Assembly (NCBI GenBank): GCA_031277075.1
Contig: JAISLV010000045.1
Coordinates: 1-18,567 of the forward strand
Reading direction: 5' to 3'
From: Endomicrobium sp.
Lineage (GTDB): Bacteria > Elusimicrobiota > Endomicrobiia > Endomicrobiales > Endomicrobiaceae
DNA: 18,567 bases
Below are positions 7,773-14,818 of the stretch, one piece after another. Each line of letters begins with the position of its first letter. The first letter of the stretch is position 1. Below the pieces are notes generated by a model that made no database searches, had not been told where the DNA came from, and worked only from the letters and a program-made list of their open reading frames with translations. The position numbers and the translations under genes were made by a program.

Positions 7773-8912
7773 ATGAAAATAATAAAAATATGTTTTATCG
7801 CTATATTTTCGGCGTTTTGCTTTTCAGTGGTTTTTGCCCAAGACGGCGACATAAAAAAACAGTCGCGGGAGCTTTCTGACGTAAAGAAAAATATTAAGCA
7901 AAAACAGCTTGAAAAAGACAGGCTGGCTTTAAAAGAAAAAGTTTTTAAAAGAGAGCTGAAAGTTTTAAACGCCGCAATAGACGCAAATGAAAAAAATCTT
8001 TCAAAGCTCGCCTTGCAAATAAGCGCGGCGCAGAAAAATCTTAACGCTGCTTCAAAAGAATACGACAGGGCTTATAAAGAATACGGCGCGCTGACCCGCG
8101 CTTTAAACGGCGAGATAGAGCTTTACCATAAAATGACTTTTTTGTATTCTTACGAGCAAAATCCTTTTGAATACAAGGTCAGGCAGGCTTCGCTTCTTTA
8201 CAAAAAAGAAAACTACGATAAAGAGAGAAAAGCGGCGGCTCTTTTTTCCGAAGACATAAAGAAATGGGAAGCCGCAAAAAATAAACTTTTGTCTTTAAGA
8301 AAAAGAGAAACCGTTTTGTCGCAGGAGAAAAAAAAGCTTTTGAAAGAAAAAGAAATTCTTCTTGCGGGAACTTCGGGGCTTAGGGCGCAGGCGGAAGCCG
8401 AAATCAAGGCTTTAAACGAAAGCGCCAAGGCTTTGCAGACTTTAATAAACAGGCTTGCCGAAGAAAGCAAAAAGAAGGCGGCGCAGGCTCAGCCCATAAT
8501 ACGCGCAAAAGATTCTTCGTCAAAAAGAAGAAAAGTTTTATCTTGGCCTGTGGAAGGAAAAGTAATAGCTAATTTCGGGCGCAATAAACACCCTGAGCTT
8601 GACGCTTACGTTATAAGCAACGGCATAAAAATTAAAGCGCGCGATTTTAGCATTGTAAAAAGCGTGGATTCAGGCGTTGTGGTTTTTGCGGGAGAGTTCC
8701 GCTCTTACGGCAAAGTGGCGATAATTGACTATAAAAACGCCTATTTCGGCGTCTACGGACAGCTTAGCGAAATTCTTGTGTCCGACAATCAGAAAGTTTC
8801 AAAAGGTTCAGATATTGCGCGGCTTGGAAAAGGGCAAGACAGCGTTTTATATTTTGAAATAAGGCAAAATAACGTTCCCGACAACCCGATTCTTTGGCTG
8901 GAAAAGAGGTAG
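7773..8912 (+). CDS. envC: EnvC-like murein hydrolase activator: coiled coil plus degenerate LytM/M23 domain
   Basis: The 379-residue protein has a signal peptide (MKIIKICFIAIFSAFCFSVVFAQ), a Lys/Glu/Ala-rich coiled coil over about residues 26-240, and a LytM (M23) domain over about 255-376 that begins WPVEGKVIANFGR. The zinc ligands of active M23 peptidases are gone: the HxGxD site reads NGIKIK, YxHLS reads YGQLS, and HLHFEIR reads VLYFEIR. This matches EnvC-type proteins, which do not cut peptidoglycan but bind FtsX through the coiled coil and activate amidases at the septum. Its place between an FtsX-like gene and an S41 protease supports this. I chose ATG 7773 because it opens the signal peptide; the in-frame ATG at 7704 lies in repeat DNA and would add an odd Cys-rich stretch. 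No good ribosome site is visible before either. Confidence 0.8.
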   Translation: MKIIKICFIAIFSAFCFSVVFAQDGDIKKQSRELSDVKKNIKQKQLEKDRLALKEKVFKRELKVLNAAIDANEKNLSKLALQISAAQKNLNAASKEYDRAYKEYGALTRALNGEIELYHKMTFLYSYEQNPFEYKVRQASLLYKKENYDKERKAAALFSEDIKKWEAAKNKLLSLRKRETVLSQEKKKLLKEKEILLAGTSGLRAQAEAEIKALNESAKALQTLINRLAEESKKKAAQAQPIIRAKDSSSKRRKVLSWPVEGKVIANFGRNKHPELDAYVISNGIKIKARDFSIVKSVDSGVVVFAGEFRSYGKVAIIDYKNAYFGVYGQLSEILVSDNQKVSKGSDIARLGKGQDSVLYFEIRQNNVPDNPILWLEKR

Positions 8913-8958
8913 GGGAAAAAGACGCGGCTAAGCTGCATTTTCTACACGGAGATATAAA

Positions 8959-10275
8959 ATGAAATTGTTTTTTAGAAAAATGTTTTTTTACTCGGCGGTT
9001 TTGTTTTTGTTTTCGGGCGTTGCTTTTGCGGCGTCTGACGAAACTTATGATAAATTAAAACTTATGATAGACGTAATGGAAATTATCAACGCCAATTATG
9101 TCGCAGAAACCAATCCTAAAAATTTGGCGACGGGCGCGATACACGGCGTGGTGAGAACTCTTGACCCTTTTTCTCAATATATGGAAGAGCGCGCTTATAA
9201 AGAAATGAAAAGCGAAACCGAAGGCGCATACAGCGGCGTGGGTTTGAGAATAATGAGCAAAAATAATTATATAACCGTCATATCGCCTATACCGGGAACT
9301 CCCGCTTATAAAGCGGGGATTTTGCCCGAAGACAAAATAGTTAAAATAGACACGATGTCGGCTGTCGGAATGTCTAGCGACGAAGCGGCAAATTTGATGA
9401 GGGGAAAAGCGGGCGCGAAAGTAAAGCTCGCTATATTAAGAGAAAATACGCCCGAAGAAATAGAATTTTTAATTACGCGCGAAAAAATAAAAATTGAAAC
9501 CGTAAAAAGCATAATGCTTGACGGAAACACAGCTTATATAAGGCTTTCGGAGTTCAACGCGCAAAGCGCTCAGGACGTTAAAAAAGCTTTAAACGATTTT
9601 GCAAAAGAGGATATGCAGGCGGTAATACTTGATTTAAGGAATAATCCCGGCGGACTTTTGGATTCCGCAATAGATATTATCGGCGTTTTTATAAAAGACG
9701 CGGCGTTGGCTCTTACCACAAAAGGAAGAACCGAAGAAAATAAAAAGGAATATTTCACTTCAGGCAACGCTCTGTTTCCCGAGATACCTTTTGTAATTTT
9801 GGTCAACAAAGGTTCGGCTTCGGCTTCCGAAATTGTCGCGGGCGCAATGCAGGATTTTAAGAGAGCCTTAATAGTCGGAAGCAATACGTTTGGAAAAGGC
9901 AGCGTTCAGACTATTATTCCTCTTTCCGACGGTACGGCTTTAAGGCTTACTATAGCTAAATACTATTTGCCTTCGGGACGTCCTATAAACCGCTCTGAAG
10001 AAAAACAGGCTTTAAACGGCATTACGCCCGATATTGAAATAAAAATTCCCGTTGAAACGGAAATTAAACTTTACGCTCAATCTGAAATGATTTTTGCAAA
10101 AGACAAAGCGCCTAAGTCCGTCGTTGAAGAAAAAGACAAAGTTGAAGACGAAGCTCTAAACAAAGCTTTGGAGATAATTAAAGAAGGCAAAGTTTTTGAC
10201 GCTATACAAGAGTCAAAGGCTTTAGAGAAAGAAAAAGAAAAATCGGCTAAGGAACGCAAAGAAAAAAAGAAATAA
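8959..10275 (+). CDS. ctpA: S41 family C-terminal processing protease
   Basis: This 438-residue periplasmic serine protease has a signal peptide (to about residue 25, AFA), a helical N-terminal region, a PDZ domain (about 87-170, with SGVGLRI and GTPAYKAGILPEDKIVKID) and the S41 core. The catalytic set is visible: S288 in GSASASEI, K313 in FGKGSVQ and Q317, with the same 25-residue Ser-Lys spacing as CtpB and Prc. LDLRNNPGG and YYLPSGRPIN are typical of the family. The last 80 or so residues are Lys/Glu-rich, ending KERKEKKK. The start has GGAG (8948-8951) seven bases upstream. S41 proteases often follow ftsEX-envC genes and trim or degrade envelope proteins, including cell-wall hydrolases; which target applies here is not shown. 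The 46-base gap to the EnvC-like gene includes a family A fragment (GACGCGGCTAAGCTGC, 8921-8936). Confidence 0.93.
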   Translation: MKLFFRKMFFYSAVLFLFSGVAFAASDETYDKLKLMIDVMEIINANYVAETNPKNLATGAIHGVVRTLDPFSQYMEERAYKEMKSETEGAYSGVGLRIMSKNNYITVISPIPGTPAYKAGILPEDKIVKIDTMSAVGMSSDEAANLMRGKAGAKVKLAILRENTPEEIEFLITREKIKIETVKSIMLDGNTAYIRLSEFNAQSAQDVKKALNDFAKEDMQAVILDLRNNPGGLLDSAIDIIGVFIKDAALALTTKGRTEENKKEYFTSGNALFPEIPFVILVNKGSASASEIVAGAMQDFKRALIVGSNTFGKGSVQTIIPLSDGTALRLTIAKYYLPSGRPINRSEEKQALNGITPDIEIKIPVETEIKLYAQSEMIFAKDKAPKSVVEEKDKVEDEALNKALEIIKEGKVFDAIQESKALEKEKEKSAKERKEKKK

Positions 10276-10294
10276 CGCCGTCCTCTCGGCGTTA
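10273..10294 (+). other. Hairpin at the ctpA stop codon
   Basis: TAACGCCG and CGGCGTTA form a perfect 8-bp stem with a 6-base loop starting at the stop codon. There is no T-run, so it is more likely an mRNA-stabilising or pausing hairpin than a full terminator. Confidence 0.5.
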
Positions 10295-10316
10295 GACCTA
10301 ATGGAAAGAGGCTTTT

Positions 10317-10604
10317 ATGCAGATAAAGCAAATAACAGTCAACGGCAAAAATTATCAGGCTTTTGAAGGCGAAATCGCTCCGCAGACAAATTTAGTTTTT
10401 ATCAAAGGCGAAAAAGGTTTTATTATGTGCGGTTATTTAAACCTTGAAGCTGCGGAAAAATTCAAAAATGCGGCAGCCGTAGCCGTCGGCGTAAAAAGCG
10501 TTTCCGATATGCTAAACGCGACGGTTGTAAAATTAACTTCTTACGCTCAAAGTTTGGGCGTTACCGCAGGAATGCCCGTGAAAGAAGCTCTTGAGAAACT
10601 TTAA
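10317..10604 (+). CDS. DUF1805 (YunC-like) protein
   Basis: The 95-residue protein matches the DUF1805 family, small cytoplasmic proteins typified by Bacillus subtilis YunC. Family features include the central GFIMCGYLNLEAAEKF (a Cys in the G-x-x-x-C-G-Y-L turn), the GVKSVSDMLNATVVKLT segment and the closing GVTAGMPVKEALEKL. Length is normal for the family (about 95-100). Its biochemical role is not known to me. A GAAAGAGG stretch (10303-10310) is the likely ribosome site. It lies 41 bases after ctpA and may be transcribed with it; a weak hairpin follows at 10611-10626. Confidence 0.75.
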   Translation: MQIKQITVNGKNYQAFEGEIAPQTNLVFIKGEKGFIMCGYLNLEAAEKFKNAAAVAVGVKSVSDMLNATVVKLTSYAQSLGVTAGMPVKEALEKL

Positions 10605-10610
10605 AGCGCG

Positions 10611-10638
10611 TCAGGCAAAAACCTGATAAAGTCCCTTT
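10611..10638 (+). terminator. Weak hairpin with T-run after the DUF1805 gene
   Basis: TCAGG (10611-10615) and CCTGA (10622-10626) form a 5-bp stem with a CAAAAA loop; CCCTTTTT follows about ten bases later. The stem is short and the T-run is offset, so termination here is uncertain. Confidence 0.3.
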
Positions 10639-10717
10639 TTAAATAAAGAGGCGGCATATTTGTCCGACGGGGATTTTCAGCCGCCTTGCCTATTCATTAA
10701 AAAATACGGTTTTTTAG
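10632..10717. repeat. Family B repeat, copy 2
   Basis: It shares with 7566-7640 the order CCCTTT, AATAAAG, GAGGCGGC, GACGGGG, then a tail TTAAAAAATACGGTTTTTTAG split here into the last 21 bases. GGCGGC and GCCGCC inside this copy could form an additional stem (10650-10655 and 10679-10684). Noncoding. Confidence 0.55.
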
Positions 10718-10738
10718 AAACGCTCAAAAAATAACACA

Positions 10739-10767
10739 TTGTCAATACATCTAATTTTTGGTAGAAT
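10739..10767 (+). promoter_or_regulatory. Sigma70-type promoter for the purD operon
   Basis: TTGTCA (10739-10744) and TAGAAT (10762-10767) are separated by exactly 17 bases, and TTTTTGG just before the -10 box gives a TG-n extended element. It lies about 45 bases upstream of the small gene at 10811 and is the best promoter match I see in the window. Confidence 0.7.
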
Positions 10768-10810
10768 TATCTCAAGTGCTGAGCAATTTATTATGTAATT
10801 TGGAGATTAT

Positions 10811-11122
10811 ATGGGTTATTGCGTAAATTGTCTGTTTCAAGGCGACAACAGTTTTGACGAAAAGGGCGAAGGAAGAATTTTTTGCATGGTAAAAAGAAAG
10901 TGGCTTTCCGAAAGCGACAGCTGCCTTGATTTTACGGAATACGCCGACCTCAGCAAAGAAATACGCTGTAAATACGCTATGGAAGCAAGAGATAAAAAAA
11001 GCGGAGCAAGCAAGTTTTCCGAAGCTGTAAAGCAAATGTGGAAAGCGATGCTGATAACTATGATAATCGCTTTTATTTTATTTATAGCGGCGGCGAAATA
11101 TTTTGACAGATATATATTTTAA
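10811..11122 (+). CDS. Small Cys-rich protein with C-terminal membrane helix
   Basis: I do not recognise this 103-residue protein. The N-terminal half has C4, C7, C25, C38 and C53; the first four, spaced C-x2-C-x17-C-x12-C and ending CLDFTEY, look like a small zinc- or metal-binding knuckle. A basic middle part (EARDKKSGASKFSEAVKQ) leads to one hydrophobic helix (about 78-96, AMLITMIIAFILFIAAA) and a short FDRYIF end, as in a tail-anchored protein with its Cys domain in the cytoplasm. TTGGAGATTAT gives a good ribosome site (GGAG 10802-10805). It directly follows the promoter and ends 12 bases before purD, so it is cotranscribed with purine genes, but nothing in it points to purine metabolism. 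Confidence 0.75.
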   Translation: MGYCVNCLFQGDNSFDEKGEGRIFCMVKRKWLSESDSCLDFTEYADLSKEIRCKYAMEARDKKSGASKFSEAVKQMWKAMLITMIIAFILFIAAAKYFDRYIF

Positions 11123-11134
11123 TTTGGAGAATAA

Positions 11135-12427
11135 ATGAAAGTTTTAGTAATAGGTTCAGGAGGCAGAGAGCATGCTCTCTGCTTGAAGTTTTCTCAAAGT
11201 CCGAAAGTTGAAAAAATTTATTGCGCGCCGGGAAACGGCGGAATATCAAAAATTGCAGAACTTGTAGATTTAACGACCGGCGATTTTACGGAACTTGCCG
11301 ATTTTGCAAAAAAGAAAAACATAGACATAACTTTTGTCGGACCCGAATCGCCTCTTTCCGAAGGAATAGTTGATTTTTTTGTAAGCAGAGGTTTAAAAAT
11401 AGTAGGACCTGCCAAAGACGCCTCAAAACTTGAATCAAGCAAAATCTACGCAAAAGAATTTATGAAAATTTACGGAATTCCAACTGCGCCTTACCGCAGT
11501 TTTTCTAGCGTTGCAGACGCTCTGAATTTTCTTGACGGCTGGGAAGAAAATAAAAAAGTCGTAGTAAAAGCGGACGGTCTTGCCGCAGGAAAAGGCGTTT
11601 ATATGTGCGACGGCAGAAAAGACGCGCATAATGCCGTCAAAAAAATGATGGAAGACAAAGTTTTAGGCGGCGCGGGTTCAAATATAGTGATAGAAGAACA
11701 CATAGACGGGCAAGAGCTTTCGTATCTTATTTTTACCGACGGCATATCGTATTCGGTTATGCCTGCTTCTCAAGACCATAAAAGAGCCGAAGACGGCGAC
11801 AAAGGCTTAAATACAGGCGGCATGGGCGCATATTCTCCAGCGCCTCTTGCCACAAACGAGTTAAACGAAAAAATTGAAAGAGATATTATCCGTAAAGTTA
11901 TAGAGGGGATAAAAGCTGAAAAACTTGATTATAAAGGCGTTTTATACGTAGGAATAATTATGAACGGCAACGACCCTTACGTTTTAGAATTTAACTGCCG
12001 TTTCGGCGACCCTGAAACTCAAGTTCTTTTGCCTTTGCTTGAAACGGATTTGCTAGATATTTCGCGCGCTATCGTGGACAAAAGGCTTTCAGATATAAAT
12101 ATAAGCTGGAAAAAAGGCGCCGCCGTATGCGTTGTTTTAGCTTCGGGCGGATACCCCGAGAATTTTGAAAAAGGATTTGAAATTAAAGGGCTTGAAGATA
12201 TAACCGATTCTGACGTTTTCGTCTATCACGCGGGAACAAAAAGCGAAAACGGGCAAATAGTAACTTCGGGCGGCAGGGTTCTTGGCGTGACGGCGATAGC
12301 CGGCGATATAAAAAGCGCGGTCGACAAAGTCTATGAAAATGTAAAACTCGTCTCTTTTGAAAATATGCGCTATAGAAAAGACATAGCTAAAAAAGCGTTG
12401 TCGGAAGTTGAGAAAGCGCAAGATTAA
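11135..12427 (+). CDS. purD: Phosphoribosylamine-glycine ligase (GAR synthetase)
   Basis: PurD makes glycinamide ribonucleotide from phosphoribosylamine, glycine and ATP, the second step of de novo purine synthesis. The 430-residue length is normal. Family motifs run in order: GSGGREHAL at the N-terminus, APGNGG, VGPESPLSEG, the ATP-grasp segment VVKADGLAAGKGV, EEHIDGQELSYL, the signature GLNTGGMGAYSPAP, and the metal-binding EFNCRFGDPETQ. The C-terminal domain (VVLASGGYPENFEKG onward) is complete. ATG 11135 has GGAG (11126-11129) at a good distance. It follows the small membrane-protein gene by 12 bases and is followed by a hairpin terminator before purE. Confidence 0.97.
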   Translation: MKVLVIGSGGREHALCLKFSQSPKVEKIYCAPGNGGISKIAELVDLTTGDFTELADFAKKKNIDITFVGPESPLSEGIVDFFVSRGLKIVGPAKDASKLESSKIYAKEFMKIYGIPTAPYRSFSSVADALNFLDGWEENKKVVVKADGLAAGKGVYMCDGRKDAHNAVKKMMEDKVLGGAGSNIVIEEHIDGQELSYLIFTDGISYSVMPASQDHKRAEDGDKGLNTGGMGAYSPAPLATNELNEKIERDIIRKVIEGIKAEKLDYKGVLYVGIIMNGNDPYVLEFNCRFGDPETQVLLPLLETDLLDISRAIVDKRLSDINISWKKGAAVCVVLASGGYPENFEKGFEIKGLEDITDSDVFVYHAGTKSENGQIVTSGGRVLGVTAIAGDIKSAVDKVYENVKLVSFENMRYRKDIAKKALSEVEKAQD

Positions 12428-12428
12428 G

Positions 12429-12476
12429 ACGACGCGGCGACGCTGTTTGCCTTTAGAGCCGACGTCGTTTTTTCTT
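12429..12476 (+). terminator. Intrinsic terminator between purD and purE
   Basis: ACGACGCGGC (12429-12438) pairs with GCCGACGTCGT (12458-12468) with one bulged base, followed by six T and TCTT-type bases. It sits just after the purD stop. As purE lies only about 45 bases further with no clear promoter, it may be a leaky terminator or an attenuator that lowers expression of the genes after it. Confidence 0.65.
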
Positions 12477-12521
12477 AACGCTTTTTTGTTTTGCAAAAAC
12501 GCTCAAACGAGGGGAATTTAA

Positions 12522-13058
12522 ATGAACGATAGAATTGACGCCGCCGTAATAGTCGGTTCCGCTTCAGACTTGCCCGTTATCAACGAAAGCGTAAAAGTTT
12601 TAAAAGAGTTCGGTCTCAGTTATTGCGTACATATAGCTTCTGCGCACAGAACTTCCGAGCATTTGAAACAATGCGTTTTAGCCGCGCAAAACGCGGGCGC
12701 AAAAGTTATCATAGCAGGCGCCGGAATGGCTGCGGCTCTTCCGGGCGCGATAGCGGCGGAAACGGTTTTGCCGGTGATAGGCGTGCCTATGGAAAGCAAA
12801 AATCTTTCAAGTATGGACGCGTTGTTTGCAATAGTTCAAATGCCTAAAGGCGTTCCTGTGGCTGCTGTGGCTATAGGCAAAGCTGGAGCGGTAAACGCCG
12901 CGATTTTAGCCGCGCAGATTATAGCAGTTTCAAACTCGGAACTTAAAGAAAAACTTTGCGGCTATAAAAAGAAACAAGCCCAAGCCGTAATAACTGAAGA
13001 CGCAAAATTGCAAATAGACGGAATTGAAAAATACGTTCTTGGAGACGGGAAAATTTAG
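12522..13058 (+). CDS. purE: N5-carboxyaminoimidazole ribonucleotide mutase / AIR carboxylase
   Basis: PurE forms 4-carboxy-5-aminoimidazole ribonucleotide in purine synthesis. The 178-residue protein has VGSASDLPVI near the N-terminus, the active-site SAHRT, IAGAGMAAALPGAIAA, PVIGVPMESKNLSSMDAL and QMPKGVPVAAVAIGKAGAVNAA. The usual G in S-x-L-x-G-x-D is S here (SSMDAL). It is about 15-20 residues longer than E. coli PurE at the C-terminus. Class I (mutase, needing PurK) and class II (direct carboxylation) cannot be told apart with certainty from motifs I can see, and no purK is in the window. GAGGGGA upstream of ATG 12522 is a strong ribosome site. Confidence 0.95.
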   Translation: MNDRIDAAVIVGSASDLPVINESVKVLKEFGLSYCVHIASAHRTSEHLKQCVLAAQNAGAKVIIAGAGMAAALPGAIAAETVLPVIGVPMESKNLSSMDALFAIVQMPKGVPVAAVAIGKAGAVNAAILAAQIIAVSNSELKEKLCGYKKKQAQAVITEDAKLQIDGIEKYVLGDGKI

Positions 13059-13095
13059 AATTAAGAACTTTTGAAACAATTTAAAAGGGTAAACC

Positions 13096-13626
13096 ATGTC
13101 GGAAATTTTGTTGGATGCGGCGGCTTTTGACGCCGCAATTAAAAAAGTCGCAAAAGATATTTTTAACCAAAATAAAAATATTGCGGATTTAGCCGTAGTC
13201 GGAGTTCAAAATAAAGGCGTGCTGATAGCAAAAAGATTTTTGTCGGAGCTGTGTAAGATTGCAAAAGTTTCGCAGGAAACAGTGCCTTTTGGAATTTTAG
13301 ACATCACTTTATACCGCGACGATTTAGACGATTTCGGAGCGGATATGCCCTTGATTAAAGACACGGAAATTCCTTTTGACATAAGCCGCAAAAATATAAT
13401 ACTTGTGGACGACGTTTTATACACGGGAAGAACGGCTCGCGCCGCGCTTGACGTGTTGACGGATTTCGGAAGACCTAAATGTATACAGCTTGCCGTTTTG
13501 GTCGACAGAGGACACCGCGAACTGCCTATAGAGGCGAGATATGCCGGCGTCAGAAAAGTTATAGACGGCAAAGTGAAGGTTGAATGCAAAGAAGTCGACG
13601 GTCGCGACAGAGTTATAATTTTGTAG
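13096..13626 (+). CDS. pyrR: Bifunctional pyr operon regulator / uracil phosphoribosyltransferase
   Basis: PyrR binds UMP and pyr mRNA leaders to control pyrimidine genes, and often has uracil phosphoribosyltransferase activity. The 176-residue protein has the PRPP loop IILVDDVLYTGRTAR (about 101-115), the family signature DITLYRDDL (69-77), and LVDRGHRELPI (136-145), all typical of PyrR rather than other phosphoribosyltransferases. AAGGG (13085-13089) lies six bases before the ATG. It is directly upstream of pyrB, the usual target, with 35 bases between. I did not recognise the conserved PyrR-binding RNA loop in front of pyrR, pyrB or pyrC, so control may use a diverged site or protein-DNA contact. 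Confidence 0.95.
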   Translation: MSEILLDAAAFDAAIKKVAKDIFNQNKNIADLAVVGVQNKGVLIAKRFLSELCKIAKVSQETVPFGILDITLYRDDLDDFGADMPLIKDTEIPFDISRKNIILVDDVLYTGRTARAALDVLTDFGRPKCIQLAVLVDRGHRELPIEARYAGVRKVIDGKVKVECKEVDGRDRVIIL

Positions 13627-13661
13627 CGCGGCTAAAACGGCTAAAAAGGAAATAAAAAGAA

Positions 13662-14612
13662 ATGTCTCTTAACTGCAAAGATTTACTTGGGTTGGAACAT
13701 TTAGATAAAAAAGATTTACAGTTAATTTTGGAATCGGTAAAACCTTTCAAAAGCCTTTTTACCCGTTCCGTTAAAAAAACTCCTACCCTGATAGGAAAAA
13801 CCGTAGTAACCCTCTTTTACGAACCCTCTACAAGAACAAGAACTTCTTTCGAAATCGCCGCTAAACGTCTTTCGGCTGACGTCGTAAATATTTCCGTAGG
13901 CGCTTCAAGCGTAGTGAAAGGCGAAAGTCTTATAGACACAGGCAAAACTCTTGAAGCTATGAAAGCCGACTATGTCATTATACGCCATAGCCTTTCGGGC
14001 GCGCCTGAAATTCTTGCAAGAAATCTCAACGCTTCAATAATCAACGCAGGCGACGGTTTCCACGAACATCCCACGCAAGGTCTTTTAGACCTCTACACAA
14101 TGTATGAAAAAAAGAAAAAAATAGAGGGGCTAAACGTCTTGCTCGTAGGCGATATTTTACATTCGCGCGTCGCAAAATCAAATATCTGGGCTCTTACAAA
14201 AATGGGGGCAAACGTTGCGGTCGCAGGTCCTCCGACTTTAATACCTCCTAAAATTGAAAGTTTGGGCGTAAAAGTTTATTACGATTTAGACGAAGCCGTA
14301 AAACGCGCGGACGTCGTAAATATTTTGAGAATACAGCTTGAGCGCCAGCAGGAAAATTTGTTTCCTTCCGTGCGCGAATACGTAGAGCTTTACCAGCTCA
14401 CAAAAGAAAGGCTCGGCAATGCGAAACCGAACGTTTTGGTAATGCACCCGGGTCCGATGAACAGAGGAATAGAAATATCTTCCGCCGTCGCCGACAGCTC
14501 AAACGCCGTAATAAACGAGCAGGTGACAAACGGCATAGCCGTTCGTATGGCGGTATTGTATTTGTTAAAACCGAGCAAAACCGCAAATAAGAAGCAAGCA
14601 GCCCTAAATTAA
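13662..14612 (+). CDS. pyrB: Aspartate carbamoyltransferase catalytic subunit
   Basis: PyrB joins carbamoyl phosphate and aspartate to carbamoyl aspartate, the committed pyrimidine step. At 316 residues it has the normal length. Visible motifs: carbamoyl-phosphate binding FYEPSTRTRTSFE (S56-T57-R58-T59-R60), the 80s-loop VVKGESL (K86), DGFHEHPTQ (H134-Q139), LLVGDILHSRVAKSN and the aspartate-loop VMHPGPMNRGIE. No pyrI regulatory subunit follows. The start has AAGGAAA about ten bases upstream. It continues the pyrR transcription unit; the next gene pyrC starts after about 206 bases. Confidence 0.97.
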   Translation: MSLNCKDLLGLEHLDKKDLQLILESVKPFKSLFTRSVKKTPTLIGKTVVTLFYEPSTRTRTSFEIAAKRLSADVVNISVGASSVVKGESLIDTGKTLEAMKADYVIIRHSLSGAPEILARNLNASIINAGDGFHEHPTQGLLDLYTMYEKKKKIEGLNVLLVGDILHSRVAKSNIWALTKMGANVAVAGPPTLIPPKIESLGVKVYYDLDEAVKRADVVNILRIQLERQQENLFPSVREYVELYQLTKERLGNAKPNVLVMHPGPMNRGIEISSAVADSSNAVINEQVTNGIAVRMAVLYLLKPSKTANKKQAALN

Positions 14613-14818
14613 CAAAATCGCGGAAAGCGCAGGCAATGCTCTATGAAAGCTATGATAAAATTTGCCCCCTCGCGTTTTGCGAGGCAGCGCAGAGCTAGCG
14701 GTTGCGTCGCGCTTGTAAATATTTTTTATGATTTTGTTTGCGATAACAAAGGTCAATGCGTCAATTGAATGACCGCTTGATATGGGCGGTCAACGTCACT
14801 TTTAACGGGACGGTAAAG
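14613..14818 (+). other. Structured spacer between pyrB and pyrC
   Basis: The interval holds several inverted repeats: AACAAAATC (14611-14619) with GATTTTGTT (14730-14738), a small CTCGC/GCGAG hairpin near 14670, and TGACCGC/GCGGTCA (14770-14776 and 14786-14792). No T-run follows the last hairpin. It may be a leader that tunes pyrC, or repeat remnants; I see no gene. Confidence 0.4.

Noticed and set aside
10632..10660. PyrR-binding loop (AGTCC followed by AGAGGC)
   Set aside because: The similarity is loose, the spacing is wrong, and the segment is part of family B, which also occurs at 7566 far from any pyr gene; it also lies upstream of the mapped promoter candidate.
14756..14818. Upstream start for pyrC
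   Set aside because: It would add 21 residues across a hairpin without family match, although AAAGG precedes it; ATG 14819 gives the normal dihydroorotase N-terminus.
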